Source: Acidobacteriota bacterium
Lineage (GTDB): Bacteria > Acidobacteriota > Polarisedimenticolia > J045
Length of the DNA stretch: 64,000 bases
Reading direction: 5' to 3'
Assembly: GCA_030949985.1 (NCBI GenBank)
Contig: JAUZRX010000051.1
Coordinates: 1-64,000, forward strand
The position numbers and the translations under genes were made by a program. Below, piece by piece: positions 38,651 through 47,367 of the stretch. The notes beneath the pieces are model-generated. The model was not told where the DNA came from and ran no database searches. It saw only the letters and a list, made by a program, of their open reading frames with translations. Numbering within the stretch: position 1 is the stretch's first letter; each line of letters opens with the position of its first letter.

Positions 38651-38983
38651 ATGCACTATTACGAATCCGAGGATCTGAAGAAGTTCAAGGACGTGGGCAA
38701 GTTCCGCAAGGAACTGATGGATCTCTTCTTCGACTACTACGGCAAGGTCACCGGTGAAGACGGTGCCCTGACCCGCCGGGAGAAATCCCTGATCGCCCTG
38801 GCCGTGGCCCACTCGCGCCAATGCCCCTACTGCATCGACGCCTACACGGAAGCGTGCCTGGAAGCCGGTGCCGACCCGGAGCAGATGACCGAGGCCGTTC
38901 ACGTGGCCGCCGCGATGGACGCGGGCATCACCCTGGTCCACGGGGTGCAGATGCACAACGCGCTCGATCGACTGGGAGTCTGA
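38651..38983 (+). CDS. carboxymuconolactone-decarboxylase/AhpD-family protein, arsenosugar-associated type
   Basis: 110 residues. The AhpD-like Cys motif CPYCID and the surrounding REKSLIALAVAHSRQCPYC...AYTEACLEAGADPEQMTEAVHVAAAMDAGITLVHGVQM are very close in wording to the small peroxidase-like proteins found beside arsenosugar radical-SAM enzymes. Family members use the CxxC pair for thiol peroxidase or disulfide chemistry. No radical-SAM or arsenic methyltransferase gene is present in the window, so the pathway link is inference from family resemblance. Strong GGAGGACACC site. Convergent with the GGDEF-EAL gene, 10 bp apart. Confidence 0.8.
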   Translation: MHYYESEDLKKFKDVGKFRKELMDLFFDYYGKVTGEDGALTRREKSLIALAVAHSRQCPYCIDAYTEACLEAGADPEQMTEAVHVAAAMDAGITLVHGVQMHNALDRLGV

Positions 38984-38993
38984 CGGGGGCTGT

Positions 38994-40646
38994 TCAGCGC
39001 ACGGTGGGAGTCAACAAGTAGGCCCGTTCGATCAAGGCTTCGGCCTCGCCGGCGCAGACGGGCTTCGAGAAGAGGAACCCCTGGGCCTGGTCGCAGCCGA
39101 GCGCCTCGAGCCGCGAGAGCTGGTCGAGGGTCTCGACGCCCTCGGCGACGACCTTCTTGTTCAGGTTGCGGGCCAGGGCGACGATGGTGCGCACGATCTC
39201 CGAACTCTCCACGTCGAGGCCCATGCGGCTGACGAAAGAGCGATCGATCTTGATGGTCTGGATCGGCAGGCGGTGCAGGCAGGAAAGCGACGAATAGCCG
39301 GTGCCGAAGTCGTCGACGCAGAGATACACGCCCAGGCTGCGCAGGCGGGCGAGAACCTGGATCGCGGCCTGCTCCCGTTCCATGACCATGCTTTCGGTGA
39401 TCTCCAGCTTGAGATGGGAGGGCTCGAGCCGGGTCGCGGTGAGAATCTCCTCGACCCGCCGGACCAGGTCACCGTCACACAGCTGCTTGCGGGAGAGGTT
39501 GACGTTCATCGTCAGGTTGCGGGCCAGGGGCAAGTCTTTCTGCCACAGGGCGAGTTGCCGGCAGGCCTCCTCGAGCACCCAGTCGCCGATGGGGACGATC
39601 AACCCGGTCTCCTCCGCGACGGGAATGAATTCGGCGGGGGAGACGAAACCGCGTTCGGGGTGATGCCAGCGCAGCAGGGCCTCGAAGCCCAGGACCTTGC
39701 TCTCGGACATCGAGAGGATCGGCTGGTAGTAGAGCTGGAACTCCCGTCGTTCCATCGCGCCGCGCAGGTCCGATTCGAGCAGCAGGACGTCCCGCGCCTT
39801 GCGACGCATCTCCGGGTCGAAAATCTCGTACCCCGCTTCGGTGCCCTTGGCCCGGTACATGGCCGTCTCGGCGTCCTGAAGCATTTCCTCGGGGCGGTCG
39901 TAGCCGGTGGCGGACAGTGCGATACCGATGCTCACGGTGGGGAAGATCTCCTGCCCGCTGACGAGGAAGGGATCTTTCAGGGCGGCGTGAACCCGTTCGG
40001 CGATGCGCACCGCGTCGCTGGCGTCCTCCACGTCGTCGAGCAGGATCGTGAACTCGTCGCCCGAGATGCGCGCCACGGCGTCGGAGAAGCGCAGGTGGCC
40101 GAGCAGCCGCCGGGCGACACGGATCAGCAGGCGATCCCCTGTCTCGTGCCCCAGGCTGTCGTTGACGATCTTGAATCGGTCGAGGTCGAGGAGGAGCACC
40201 GCGAACCGGTACCCGTCCTGCTGTTCGGCCCGTTCGATCGCCCGCGCCAGCCACTCGGTGAACAGCGCCCGGTTGGGCAATCCGGTCAGAGGGTCGTAGT
40301 AGGTCGAGGGCAGGGGACGGGCCTGGTCGGTGACCAGGGTCGGCTCGTCTTCCGGAAGCCTGTCGGCCGAGGGATTCCTGATGCAGATCAGCGGAATCTC
40401 GAAGCCGCAGCGGCGGGCCTGTTCGAGCCAGCGCCACGCTCCCGCGCTGTCGGCGTTGAGGTCCCTGACGACGACGCAGCCTTCGCGCCGGGCAAGGGCC
40501 TCCATCGCCTCCTCGGGTGCCGCCGACTCGGCCGCAAGCGCCAGTTCGCCGGCCATCTTCCCCAGGCGCTCGAGGACGCTCTCCTCGCCTTTGATGAGCA
40601 GGACGTCTTCCCGTTCACGGGTCTTGGTTGTGTTTCCGCTGGCCAC
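38994..40646 (-). CDS. GGDEF-EAL bifunctional cyclic-di-GMP protein
   Basis: 550 residues from a GTG at 40646. Residues about 1-120 look like a degenerate receiver-type fold without a phospho-Asp (CVVVRDLNADSAGAW). The GGDEF domain starts YYDPLTGLPNRALF and carries RISGDEFTILL (SGDEF, a variant usually still active). The EAL domain carries FEALLRWHHPERG, NVNLSRKQ, LKLEITES, VDDFGTGYSSL and KIDRSFV, with the metal and base residues retained. Both cyclase and phosphodiesterase activity are possible. The start is uncertain; no strong ribosome site precedes the GTG, and the frame is open to 40769. Confidence 0.88.
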   Translation of the reverse strand: MASGNTTKTREREDVLLIKGEESVLERLGKMAGELALAAESAAPEEAMEALARREGCVVVRDLNADSAGAWRWLEQARRCGFEIPLICIRNPSADRLPEDEPTLVTDQARPLPSTYYDPLTGLPNRALFTEWLARAIERAEQQDGYRFAVLLLDLDRFKIVNDSLGHETGDRLLIRVARRLLGHLRFSDAVARISGDEFTILLDDVEDASDAVRIAERVHAALKDPFLVSGQEIFPTVSIGIALSATGYDRPEEMLQDAETAMYRAKGTEAGYEIFDPEMRRKARDVLLLESDLRGAMERREFQLYYQPILSMSESKVLGFEALLRWHHPERGFVSPAEFIPVAEETGLIVPIGDWVLEEACRQLALWQKDLPLARNLTMNVNLSRKQLCDGDLVRRVEEILTATRLEPSHLKLEITESMVMEREQAAIQVLARLRSLGVYLCVDDFGTGYSSLSCLHRLPIQTIKIDRSFVSRMGLDVESSEIVRTIVALARNLNKKVVAEGVETLDQLSRLEALGCDQAQGFLFSKPVCAGEAEALIERAYLLTPTVR

Positions 40647-40786
40647 GTAAAAGAAAGTGGGGCTTGGAGATCGTCGGTGCCAATGGCGGTTGTTGAACAC
40701 ATCGGGCCGAACTGCGGTCAAATCTCCGTCGGCTCCCGGCGGTCGGGCTGTTGGCGACCGGCGGGCCACGGTGTAAGGTTCGCTCC

Positions 40787-41509
40787 ATGTCCTACTACGG
40801 TGGTGTTCCCGGCGGGAGCGGCCCCACTTTCGCGGCGCCCCCAGTCACTCCCATGGTGCGGCGGATCCTGATCGTTCTGGCCGCGACCTTCTTCGTCCAA
40901 GTCCTGCTGGCCAAGGCGGGCTTCTTCTTCATCGAGCGCTGGTTGCGGCTGGACCTGCCCTCCAGCGGCTATCTCGCCCTCTGGCAGTTGGTGACCTATG
41001 CGCTGCTCCATGGCGGTTTGTGGCACCTGTTGATGAACGCCCTGGGGCTGTGGATGCTCGGTGGCGAGGTGGAGCGCTACCTGGGCTCCCGGGGGTTCCT
41101 GCAGTATTTCGCGGCCTGCGTGGTGGGAGGGGGGGTCCTGCACACCGTCTTTGGCCTGTTCAGCAGCTATCCCCAGCCGGTCATCGGGTCTTCCGCCGGA
41201 GTGCTCGGGCTCGTTCTGGCCTACGCGATGTTCTTCCCGCAGCGGCAGTTGTTCATTTTTCCGCTGCCCTTTCCGATTCGCGCACGCACCTTCGCGTTGA
41301 TCTTCGGGGCGATCGATCTCTTCGGCGCCATCGACGCCAACCCCGGCGACGGTATCGCCCACTTCGCCCACCTCGGCGGTATGGCCGGTGGTTACCTCTA
41401 CATCCGCTTCATGCTGCGTCGGGGAGGCGGTGGCGGGTTCGGCCTGTTCCGGCGTAAGCCGAAGTTTCGCACCTACGATGGTGGTGGCGGTCCCGGTGGA
41501 TGGCACTGA
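40787..41509 (+). CDS. rhomboid-family intramembrane serine protease
   Basis: 240 residues, six hydrophobic helices. Features: YALLHGGLWHLLMNALGLWMLGGEVE (the HxxxN region of the second helix), GSSAGVLGLVLAYAMF (catalytic Ser in the GxSA-type motif) and AHFAHLGGMAGGYLYIRF (catalytic His). It cleaves single-pass membrane proteins within the bilayer. The C-terminal tail is Gly-rich and basic (RRGGGGGFGLFRRKPK). Divergent from the GGDEF-EAL gene with a 140-bp gap. Substrate unknown. Confidence 0.92.
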   Translation: MSYYGGVPGGSGPTFAAPPVTPMVRRILIVLAATFFVQVLLAKAGFFFIERWLRLDLPSSGYLALWQLVTYALLHGGLWHLLMNALGLWMLGGEVERYLGSRGFLQYFAACVVGGGVLHTVFGLFSSYPQPVIGSSAGVLGLVLAYAMFFPQRQLFIFPLPFPIRARTFALIFGAIDLFGAIDANPGDGIAHFAHLGGMAGGYLYIRFMLRRGGGGGFGLFRRKPKFRTYDGGGGPGGWH

Positions 41510-41886
41510 GGACGGTCCCGGGGGCGCGGCGTTTCAGCGGGGTGGCGCCTGCGTCATCCGTTTTCGGCGAAGTTGGTTCGCTCTTTGTTCGAAGACGAAA
41601 TCGTAGTTGACGGCCGGGCCGTTTTGCCGTCAAATTGGGTATCAGAGATAGAAGGCGATATCGGCGGCCGGGCAAGATCGAAAGACAACGGCAAGGTCGA
41701 AGCGAAGAAGAACGGTATCGTCGGCGGATGGGGAAATGGGGAGTCTTTCATCCGCAACGGGGAAGAAGCCGTTGGGAAACGGCACAGGCGGGAAGGGATA
41801 ACTGGCAGATCGAGAATCGGGCTGTTGGTCGGCTCGGAGATGTCGGTTCCGAATCCTTTGCGTCTGCGGCGAGGCACAGGAGCGAA
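41510..41886 (+). promoter_or_regulatory. long structured leader of the sigma-factor gene
   Basis: No protein-like frame. This region is less G+C-rich than its surroundings. It contains a perfect 8-bp inverted repeat TTGACGGC/GCCGTCAA (41607-41614 and 41626-41633), a GCGGATG/CATCCGC stem (41724-41730 and 41749-41755) and an AACGG/CCGTT stem (41756-41760 and 41769-41773). The ribosome site AGGAGCGAA lies just before the sigma-factor ATG. A promoter plus a structured 5' untranslated region is the simplest reading. Confidence 0.5.
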
Positions 41887-42774
41887 ATGGGAATCGACAG
41901 CAGCGAGAAAACCGTTCTCAGTCGATACTTCACAGAGATCCGCGCGTACCCCCTCCTCACCAAGGAGCAGGAGCAAAACCTCGCCAAGCGAGTCAAGAAG
42001 GGTGATACCGAGGCCTTCGAGACACTGGTCGCCTCGAATCTCTCCTTCGTCGTCAAGGTGGCCAGCGAATACCGCAACCTGGGTCTGCCCCTCGAAGACC
42101 TGCTCAACGAGGGCAACCTGGGCCTGATCGAGGCCGCCCGGCGCTACGACCCCTCCAAGGGCACCAAGTTCATCACCTATGCCATCTGGTGGATCCGCAA
42201 GTCCATCCTCAAGGCCCTGGCCGAACAGGTGAACCTGGTCCGGGTGCCCACCTACCAGATGAAAAAGGTCAAGGAAGTGCGGGAGACCGAGCACACCCTG
42301 CGCAAGGAACTCGGTCGCCGCCCCGAGCGTCATGAAATCAGCGACCGGCTTTCCGTGTCGGTGAAGAAGGTCGACCAGGTGCTGCAGGTCAACACCCGGG
42401 AGATGTCGATCGACGACACCATCGGGAAAGAAAAAAAGACGCCGGTCAGCGACTACCTGGTGGATCGCGATGCCGACAGCCCCGAGGATTGGGTGTTGCG
42501 TCGCGAGGGCACGGGGCTGGTGACTCGGGCCCTGACCCATCTCAACGACCAGGAGAAGGTCGTCATTCGCCACCGGTTCGGCCTCGACGGCTGTCCGATC
42601 CTGACCCTCAAGGAGATCGGCGCGAAGATGGGTGTCAGCCGCGAGCGGGTACGCCAGATCGAAACCCAGGCCAAGCAGCGCCTGCGGCGGATGTTCAGCC
42701 GTCCGCGGAACCTGCGTGGCTCGCGCAACACCGGCTACGCCTCCCGCAGCATGCGGTCGCGCACGAATCTCTGA
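41887..42774 (+). CDS. RNA polymerase sigma-70 family factor (group 2-like)
   Basis: 295 residues. Region 1.2 (LSRYFTEIRAYPLLTKEQEQNLAKRVKKGD), region 2 (NLSFVVKVASEYRNLGLPLEDLLNEGNLGLIEAARRYDPSKGTKFITYAIWWIRKSI), region 3 and region 4 with helix-turn-helix LTLKEIGAKMGVSRERVRQIETQAKQRLRR are all present. It lacks region 1.1 and is shorter than a primary sigma, so it is a group 2/stress-type or alternative major sigma; RpoS/RpoH-like roles are possible. ATG 41887 follows AGGAGCG. The 377-bp leader has stem-loops suggestive of post-transcriptional control. Confidence 0.92.
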   Translation: MGIDSSEKTVLSRYFTEIRAYPLLTKEQEQNLAKRVKKGDTEAFETLVASNLSFVVKVASEYRNLGLPLEDLLNEGNLGLIEAARRYDPSKGTKFITYAIWWIRKSILKALAEQVNLVRVPTYQMKKVKEVRETEHTLRKELGRRPERHEISDRLSVSVKKVDQVLQVNTREMSIDDTIGKEKKTPVSDYLVDRDADSPEDWVLRREGTGLVTRALTHLNDQEKVVIRHRFGLDGCPILTLKEIGAKMGVSRERVRQIETQAKQRLRRMFSRPRNLRGSRNTGYASRSMRSRTNL

Positions 42775-42838
42775 CTCTTCACCGCTCCGACCGGCTACAA
42801 TCTCCCGCGGGTGCCCGGTGCGCCCGGAGGAGAGAGTC

Positions 42839-45181
42839 TTGCCGGTCGAGCACGACGCGCACGGAGAGGGGATGTCCCGGGCCCCCCGCTGGGCCGCTCT
42901 GGCCACTGCGCTGGTCGGCGCCGCGGACGCCGAGGAGTGCCTTGGTCGCTGGGCGCTCGAGGTGCGCCCCCCGGCCGACCTGGTGGCCCTGCTCGACCCC
43001 CGCACCCTGGCCCCGCTCCGGGCTCTCAGGCGCGAGGACCGGAAGTGGGTCCCGGTGGCGTTGCCTCCCGCCGGTCTCGAGGCCCTGCCCCCCCGCACCG
43101 AGGAACTGCTCCTGGCTTCCGGGCGCTCGAGCCCGCTGGCCGACCTCCTCTACTCGCTCTCGCTGACCCGGGCGATGATCGTGCCCCTGGGGGAGCCGGT
43201 GGGCGCGCTGGTGCTGGCGCGTGCGGGGGCGGCGTTCAGCCCGGCGGAGGTGTCGGCCGCCGAGCAGGAGGCGGCCTGGCTCGCCGCGGCTCTCGAGCAT
43301 CACCGCGGGGGGCGGGCGGAGCGGGACGACGCCGGCACGGCGAGAGAACTGTCGGCCCTGTTCGAGATGAATCGCTCCCTGGCCCGCGCCCTGGGCCCGC
43401 GGGACGTGATGGATAGTGCGTGGCGCTGTCTTGTGGAACTCGTCACGCCGGTTTGCGGCGCGATCCGGCTGGAGGCCGCCGGGCGCGAGCCGGAGACGGG
43501 CTGCTGGCCCGCGGGTGAACTGGGCCGGAGAGCCCGCGCCCGTCTCGACGGCTCCAGCGCCTCCGACCCTTCGCTCCACTGGCTTTCCCTGCTCCCGGAG
43601 GAAGGCGCCGCCGGCCTGGTGCTCGGCTGGCACGGCTCCCCGCCCCCCTCCGCGCGCCGTATCGCGGGAGCCGTCCAGGCGTCGCTGGTCCTCGCCGCCG
43701 GGCGGTTGGAGGCCCAGCGGCGGCTCGAAGAGGACCGCCTGCTGCGGACGATGGAGGGCCTGCCCCTGGGAGTGGCCCTGCTCACCGGGGAGGGGCGGCT
43801 GCGGCTGGTCAACCCCGCCGCCCGCAGGTTGCTCGAGAGTTTCGATGCCTGGCCGGGTGCCGGCGGCGTGCTCGAGCGACTCGGTTCGGTGGAATTGTTG
43901 CCCCAGGTTCGCGCGGCTCTCGAGGGCCGCTCTTCCTCGGCCGAGGCCTTCTTCCCCGAGGGTCGCCGGGTGGTGGAAATGCGCCTGGTCCCCGCCGCGG
44001 CCAGGGCGGCCACCGGGGAGGTGGTCCTCGTACTCGACGAGGTCACCGAGCAGCGACGTCAACGGCAGCAGTTGGCCCAGGCCGAGAAGCTCTCGGCCAT
44101 GGGGGAACTGATCGCCGGTGTCGTTCACGAGATCAACAATCCCCTGTCGACCATCCTGGGCTACGCCGAGATGCTGGTGGCCGACTCCGACGCTCCGACG
44201 CGCCAGCAATGGATCGCCACGATTCTCGAAGAGGGACGTCGCTGCCAGCGCATCGTGGGCAACATGCTCTCCCTGGCCCGTTCCCACGAGAGCGAGGGAG
44301 AACTGGTCTGCCTCGGCGCCATCGCCGAAAAGGCCCTGTCCCTGGTGGCCTATCCCTACCGGCGGGCCGGGATCGCGGCGTCCCTGCGGGTCGACTCGAA
44401 GACGCCCGCCGTGCGGGTCGGCGCCGACCGCCTGCTGCAGTTGTTGATCAACCTGCTGACCAACGCCCTCCATGCCCTCGAGGAGCACGATGGCCCGCGG
44501 CAGGTGCGGGTGGAGATCGCCCCCCAGGGTGAGCACGTGTCGCTGGTGGTCGCCGATAGCGGCCCCGGTATTCCGGCCGCCCTGCGGGAGCGGATCTTCG
44601 AGCCCTTCTTCACCACCAAGGAAGAGGGCAAGGGCACCGGCCTGGGTCTCAGCCAGGTGGCCGCCACCGTGGAGGACTTCGGCGGCAGGATCGCGGTGGA
44701 TCCGGGAGAGGACGGCGGCGCCTGCTTCCGCATCCTGCTGCCGGCCGCGGTGGAGACCGCCCCGGCCGCCGCCCCAGCCTCGTCCGGGCAGGTCCGGGTC
44801 GAAGGCGGCCTGGACGGCGTTCGGGTCCTGGTGATCGACGACGAGCCCGCCGTGGCCGACTGCCTGACGGAATTCCTGCGCCAGGCGGGGGCCGTCGTCG
44901 AGCAGGTTCACGAGGGGGCGGGGGGACTCCAGCGCCTGCTGGCGGATGCCTACGACCTGGTGATCTGCGATCTGCGGATGCCCCGCATCGACGGCCCGCG
45001 GATCCTCGAGGCCGTTTGCCGGCGACGGCCCGAGATGGTCGAGCGGATGGTCTTCTCCACCGGCGATCCCGAGGCCCTCGCCGAGGAGTCGCTGGTGCGC
45101 CGGCTCCACCGCCCCTGTCTGCCCAAGCCCTTCGACTTTCGCGTCGTGCTCGAAACGGCCCGCGCGATCGTCGGCAGGTGA
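42839..45181 (+). CDS. hybrid sensor histidine kinase (GAF-PAS-HisKA-HATPase-REC)
   Basis: About 780 residues, soluble. Two GAF-like N-terminal regions (about 20-190 and 190-330) are followed by a PAS-like segment ([22 protein letters not shown]). The kinase core has [21 protein letters not shown] (His box), [14 protein letters not shown] (N box), ADSGPGIP (G1) and [20 protein letters not shown] (G2). A C-terminal receiver domain follows ([18 protein letters not shown], phospho-Asp in [13 protein letters not shown], Lys in CLPKPFDF). Start placed at a TTG with a strong GGAGG; an ATG at 42872 with GGAGAGGGG upstream is equally plausible. Signal unknown. The gene stops 16 bp before selB. Confidence 0.87.
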   Translation: MPVEHDAHGEGMSRAPRWAALATALVGAADAEECLGRWALEVRPPADLVALLDPRTLAPLRALRREDRKWVPVALPPAGLEALPPRTEELLLASGRSSPLADLLYSLSLTRAMIVPLGEPVGALVLARAGAAFSPAEVSAAEQEAAWLAAALEHHRGGRAERDDAGTARELSALFEMNRSLARALGPRDVMDSAWRCLVELVTPVCGAIRLEAAGREPETGCWPAGELGRRARARLDGSSASDPSLHWLSLLPEEGAAGLVLGWHGSPPPSARRIAGAVQASLVLAAGRLEAQRRLEEDRLLRTMEGLPLGVALLTGEGRLRLVNPAARRLLESFDAWPGAGGVLERLGSVELLPQVRAALEGRSSSAEAFFPEGRRVVEMRLVPAAARAATGEVVLVLDEVTEQRRQRQQLAQAEKLSAMGELIAGVVHEINNPLSTILGYAEMLVADSDAPTRQQWIATILEEGRRCQRIVGNMLSLARSHESEGELVCLGAIAEKALSLVAYPYRRAGIAASLRVDSKTPAVRVGADRLLQLLINLLTNALHALEEHDGPRQVRVEIAPQGEHVSLVVADSGPGIPAALRERIFEPFFTTKEEGKGTGLGLSQVAATVEDFGGRIAVDPGEDGGACFRILLPAAVETAPAAAPASSGQVRVEGGLDGVRVLVIDDEPAVADCLTEFLRQAGAVVEQVHEGAGGLQRLLADAYDLVICDLRMPRIDGPRILEAVCRRRPEMVERMVFSTGDPEALAEESLVRRLHRPCLPKPFDFRVVLETARAIVGR

Positions 45182-45197
45182 TGCTCGCTCCCCGGTC

Positions 45198-47093
45198 ATG
45201 ACGCTCGATCGCCACGTCGTCGTCGGAACCGCCGGCCATATCGACCACGGCAAGTCCACCCTGGTCAAGGCCCTGACAGGTATCGACCCCGACCGCTGGG
45301 AGGAAGAAAAGCGCCGGGGCATCACCATCGATCTGGGTTTCGCCCATGTCGAACTGGAGGGGCGCGGCTTTTCCTTCGTCGACGTACCCGGCCACGAGCG
45401 TTTCGTGCACAACATGCTGGCGGGGGCCACCGGGCTCGACCTGGTTCTGCTGGTGGTCGCGGCCGACGAGTCGGTGATGCCGCAGACCCGCGAACACCTG
45501 GCGATCTGCCGGCTGCTCGGCCTGCAAGGCGGTGTGGTGGCCTTGACGCGGGTCGATCTTGCCGACGCGGAGTACGTCGACCTGGTGGAGGAGGAAGTGC
45601 GGGGGGTCCTGGCGGGCACCTTTCTCGAGCGGGCTCCGGTGGTACGGGTCAGCGGCGTCACCGGTGAGGGGCTGCCGGCACTGCGGCAGGCCCTGGTCGA
45701 GCAGGCGTCGGGCCTGGCCGAGCGGGAGGGGGGGCCCTGGCCTCGGCTTCCCATCGACCGCGTCTTCGCGGCCAAGGGCTTCGGCACGGTGGTGACCGGC
45801 ACGCTGCTCGGCGGCCCCCTCGAGGTGGGCCAGAGCCTGGTGGCGATTCCCGGTGGCCGTCGCTGCCGGATTCGCGGCCTGCAGGTGCACTCCCGGTCCG
45901 CATCCAGGGTCCAGGCCCACCGGAGGGTGGCGGCGAATCTCCAGGGGGTGGACCGGGAACAGCTTCGGCGGGGGATGGTGCTGGTTCCCGAGGGCCGGGA
46001 GGTCACCGCCCGTGTGCTGGACGCCTGGATCACCGTGATCGACGAAGCTCCCGTGGGGGTGGACGACGGACAGCGGCTGCGCCTGCACCATGGCACCGCC
46101 GAGGTGTTTTGCCGGGTGCGCATGCCCGGGGGGGGCAGCCTGGCTCCGGGCGCGACCGGGGCGGTGCAGCTGCGCCTCGAGGCGCCCCTGGCGGCACTGC
46201 CCGGGGATCGCTTCATCCTGCGGCGCTACAGCCCCCTGGTCACTCTCGGCGGAGGGCGCATCGCGGAACTGGATCCCCCCCGTCATCGTCGCCGTCGGTC
46301 GGATTGGCCCGAACACGTCCGGGCCCTGGCGGAGGCCGCACCCGCCGAGCGGATCCTGCTCCAGGTCTGCGCCGCCGGCCCGCCGGGGCGCTCTGTCGCC
46401 TCGCTGGTGCGGGAGGGTGTCGAACCGGAGGTCGTGGCCGCCTCCCCGCCGGGCTCCCTGGTGCTGCTCGCCGGGGAGCACCTGCTCGCTCCCGAGGCCG
46501 AGGCGGCGATTCTCGATGACCTGCTCCGGCGACTGGCCGAGCACCACGCCCGGCATCCCCTGGCCCCGGGGCCGGCGCCGGAGAGGCTGCGGGCGGATGG
46601 CGCCCCCACGCTCTCGCCGGCGGCATGGCGTGCCCTGCTGGCCCGTGCCGAGAGGGCGGGGCGGGTGATCTGGAGCCGCGAGGAGGTCCGCCTGGCCGAC
46701 CACGACACCCGGCCCGGCGCCGCCGAGACCGAGGCGCTCGAACGGGCCCTCGCCAGGCTGGAAGCCGCCGGCCTGGAAGCGCTGGACGAGGAGGCCTGGC
46801 TGGGCGCCGAGGCGGCGTCCATGGGGCACCTGCTGGGCTGGGCCGAGCGGACGGGTCGGGCGGTGCGGCTGGGTAACGGAACCTGGATCGCCGGCGGACC
46901 CTGGCAGGAGATGATCGCTGTCCTGCGGGCCGAGGCGGCCGGGGGCCGGAAGACGCTCGACGTGCCCGCATTCAAGAATCTTTTCTCCCTGACCCGCAAG
47001 TACGCCATCCCGATTCTCGAGAAGCTCGACGACCAGGGGGTCACCCGCCGGGCCGGTGCGACGCGGGTGCTGCGCGTGGACAGTGACGCTTAA
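45198..47093 (+). CDS. selB: selenocysteine-specific translation elongation factor SelB
   Basis: 631 residues. The EF-Tu-like N-terminal GTPase has GTAGHIDHGKSTLVKALTG (G1), KRRGITIDLGFA (G2), DVPGHERF (G3) and TRVDLADAE in place of NKxD. These details are characteristic of SelB. Two beta-barrel domains follow, then winged-helix domains at the C-terminus (RKTLDVPAFKNLFSLTRKYAIPILEKLDDQG) that bind the SECIS hairpin. It delivers selenocysteinyl-tRNA to UGA codons, so the organism should make selenoproteins. No selA, selD or tRNA-Sec is found in the window. The start at 45198 is well placed after the histidine kinase gene. Confidence 0.93.
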   Translation: MTLDRHVVVGTAGHIDHGKSTLVKALTGIDPDRWEEEKRRGITIDLGFAHVELEGRGFSFVDVPGHERFVHNMLAGATGLDLVLLVVAADESVMPQTREHLAICRLLGLQGGVVALTRVDLADAEYVDLVEEEVRGVLAGTFLERAPVVRVSGVTGEGLPALRQALVEQASGLAEREGGPWPRLPIDRVFAAKGFGTVVTGTLLGGPLEVGQSLVAIPGGRRCRIRGLQVHSRSASRVQAHRRVAANLQGVDREQLRRGMVLVPEGREVTARVLDAWITVIDEAPVGVDDGQRLRLHHGTAEVFCRVRMPGGGSLAPGATGAVQLRLEAPLAALPGDRFILRRYSPLVTLGGGRIAELDPPRHRRRRSDWPEHVRALAEAAPAERILLQVCAAGPPGRSVASLVREGVEPEVVAASPPGSLVLLAGEHLLAPEAEAAILDDLLRRLAEHHARHPLAPGPAPERLRADGAPTLSPAAWRALLARAERAGRVIWSREEVRLADHDTRPGAAETEALERALARLEAAGLEALDEEAWLGAEAASMGHLLGWAERTGRAVRLGNGTWIAGGPWQEMIAVLRAEAAGGRKTLDVPAFKNLFSLTRKYAIPILEKLDDQGVTRRAGATRVLRVDSDA

Positions 47094-47154
47094 TCGTGAA
47101 TAATGGAACCCCGTGCTGCCTTGGCATCGAGAGCCGCACTTCGGAGGAAACACC

Positions 47155-47367
47155 ATGACCTTCTCCGCTGCTCCCCTGGCGCTGATCGGACCCCTCGGGG
47201 CCCCCGAACTGCTCATCATCGCGCTGATCCTGGTCCTGCTCTTCGGTGTGCGGAAGCTCCCCGAACTGGGTAAGGGGCTGGGAGAAGGGATCAAGAACTT
47301 CCGTGGTGCCATGAAGGAAATGCAAGAAGAGGACAAGAGCGATCCCAAGGGAGGGTCGCCATCCTGA
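47155..47367 (+). CDS. tatA: twin-arginine translocase subunit TatA
   Basis: 70 residues. One hydrophobic helix ([17 protein letters not shown]), the typical [25 protein letters not shown] amphipathic helix, then an acidic tail. It forms the variable-size pore of the Tat system for folded proteins; TatC is not in the window. ATG 47155 follows GGAGGAAACACC. Its TGA overlaps the apparent CTG start of the next gene. Confidence 0.93.
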   Translation: MTFSAAPLALIGPLGAPELLIIALILVLLFGVRKLPELGKGLGEGIKNFRGAMKEMQEEDKSDPKGGSPS

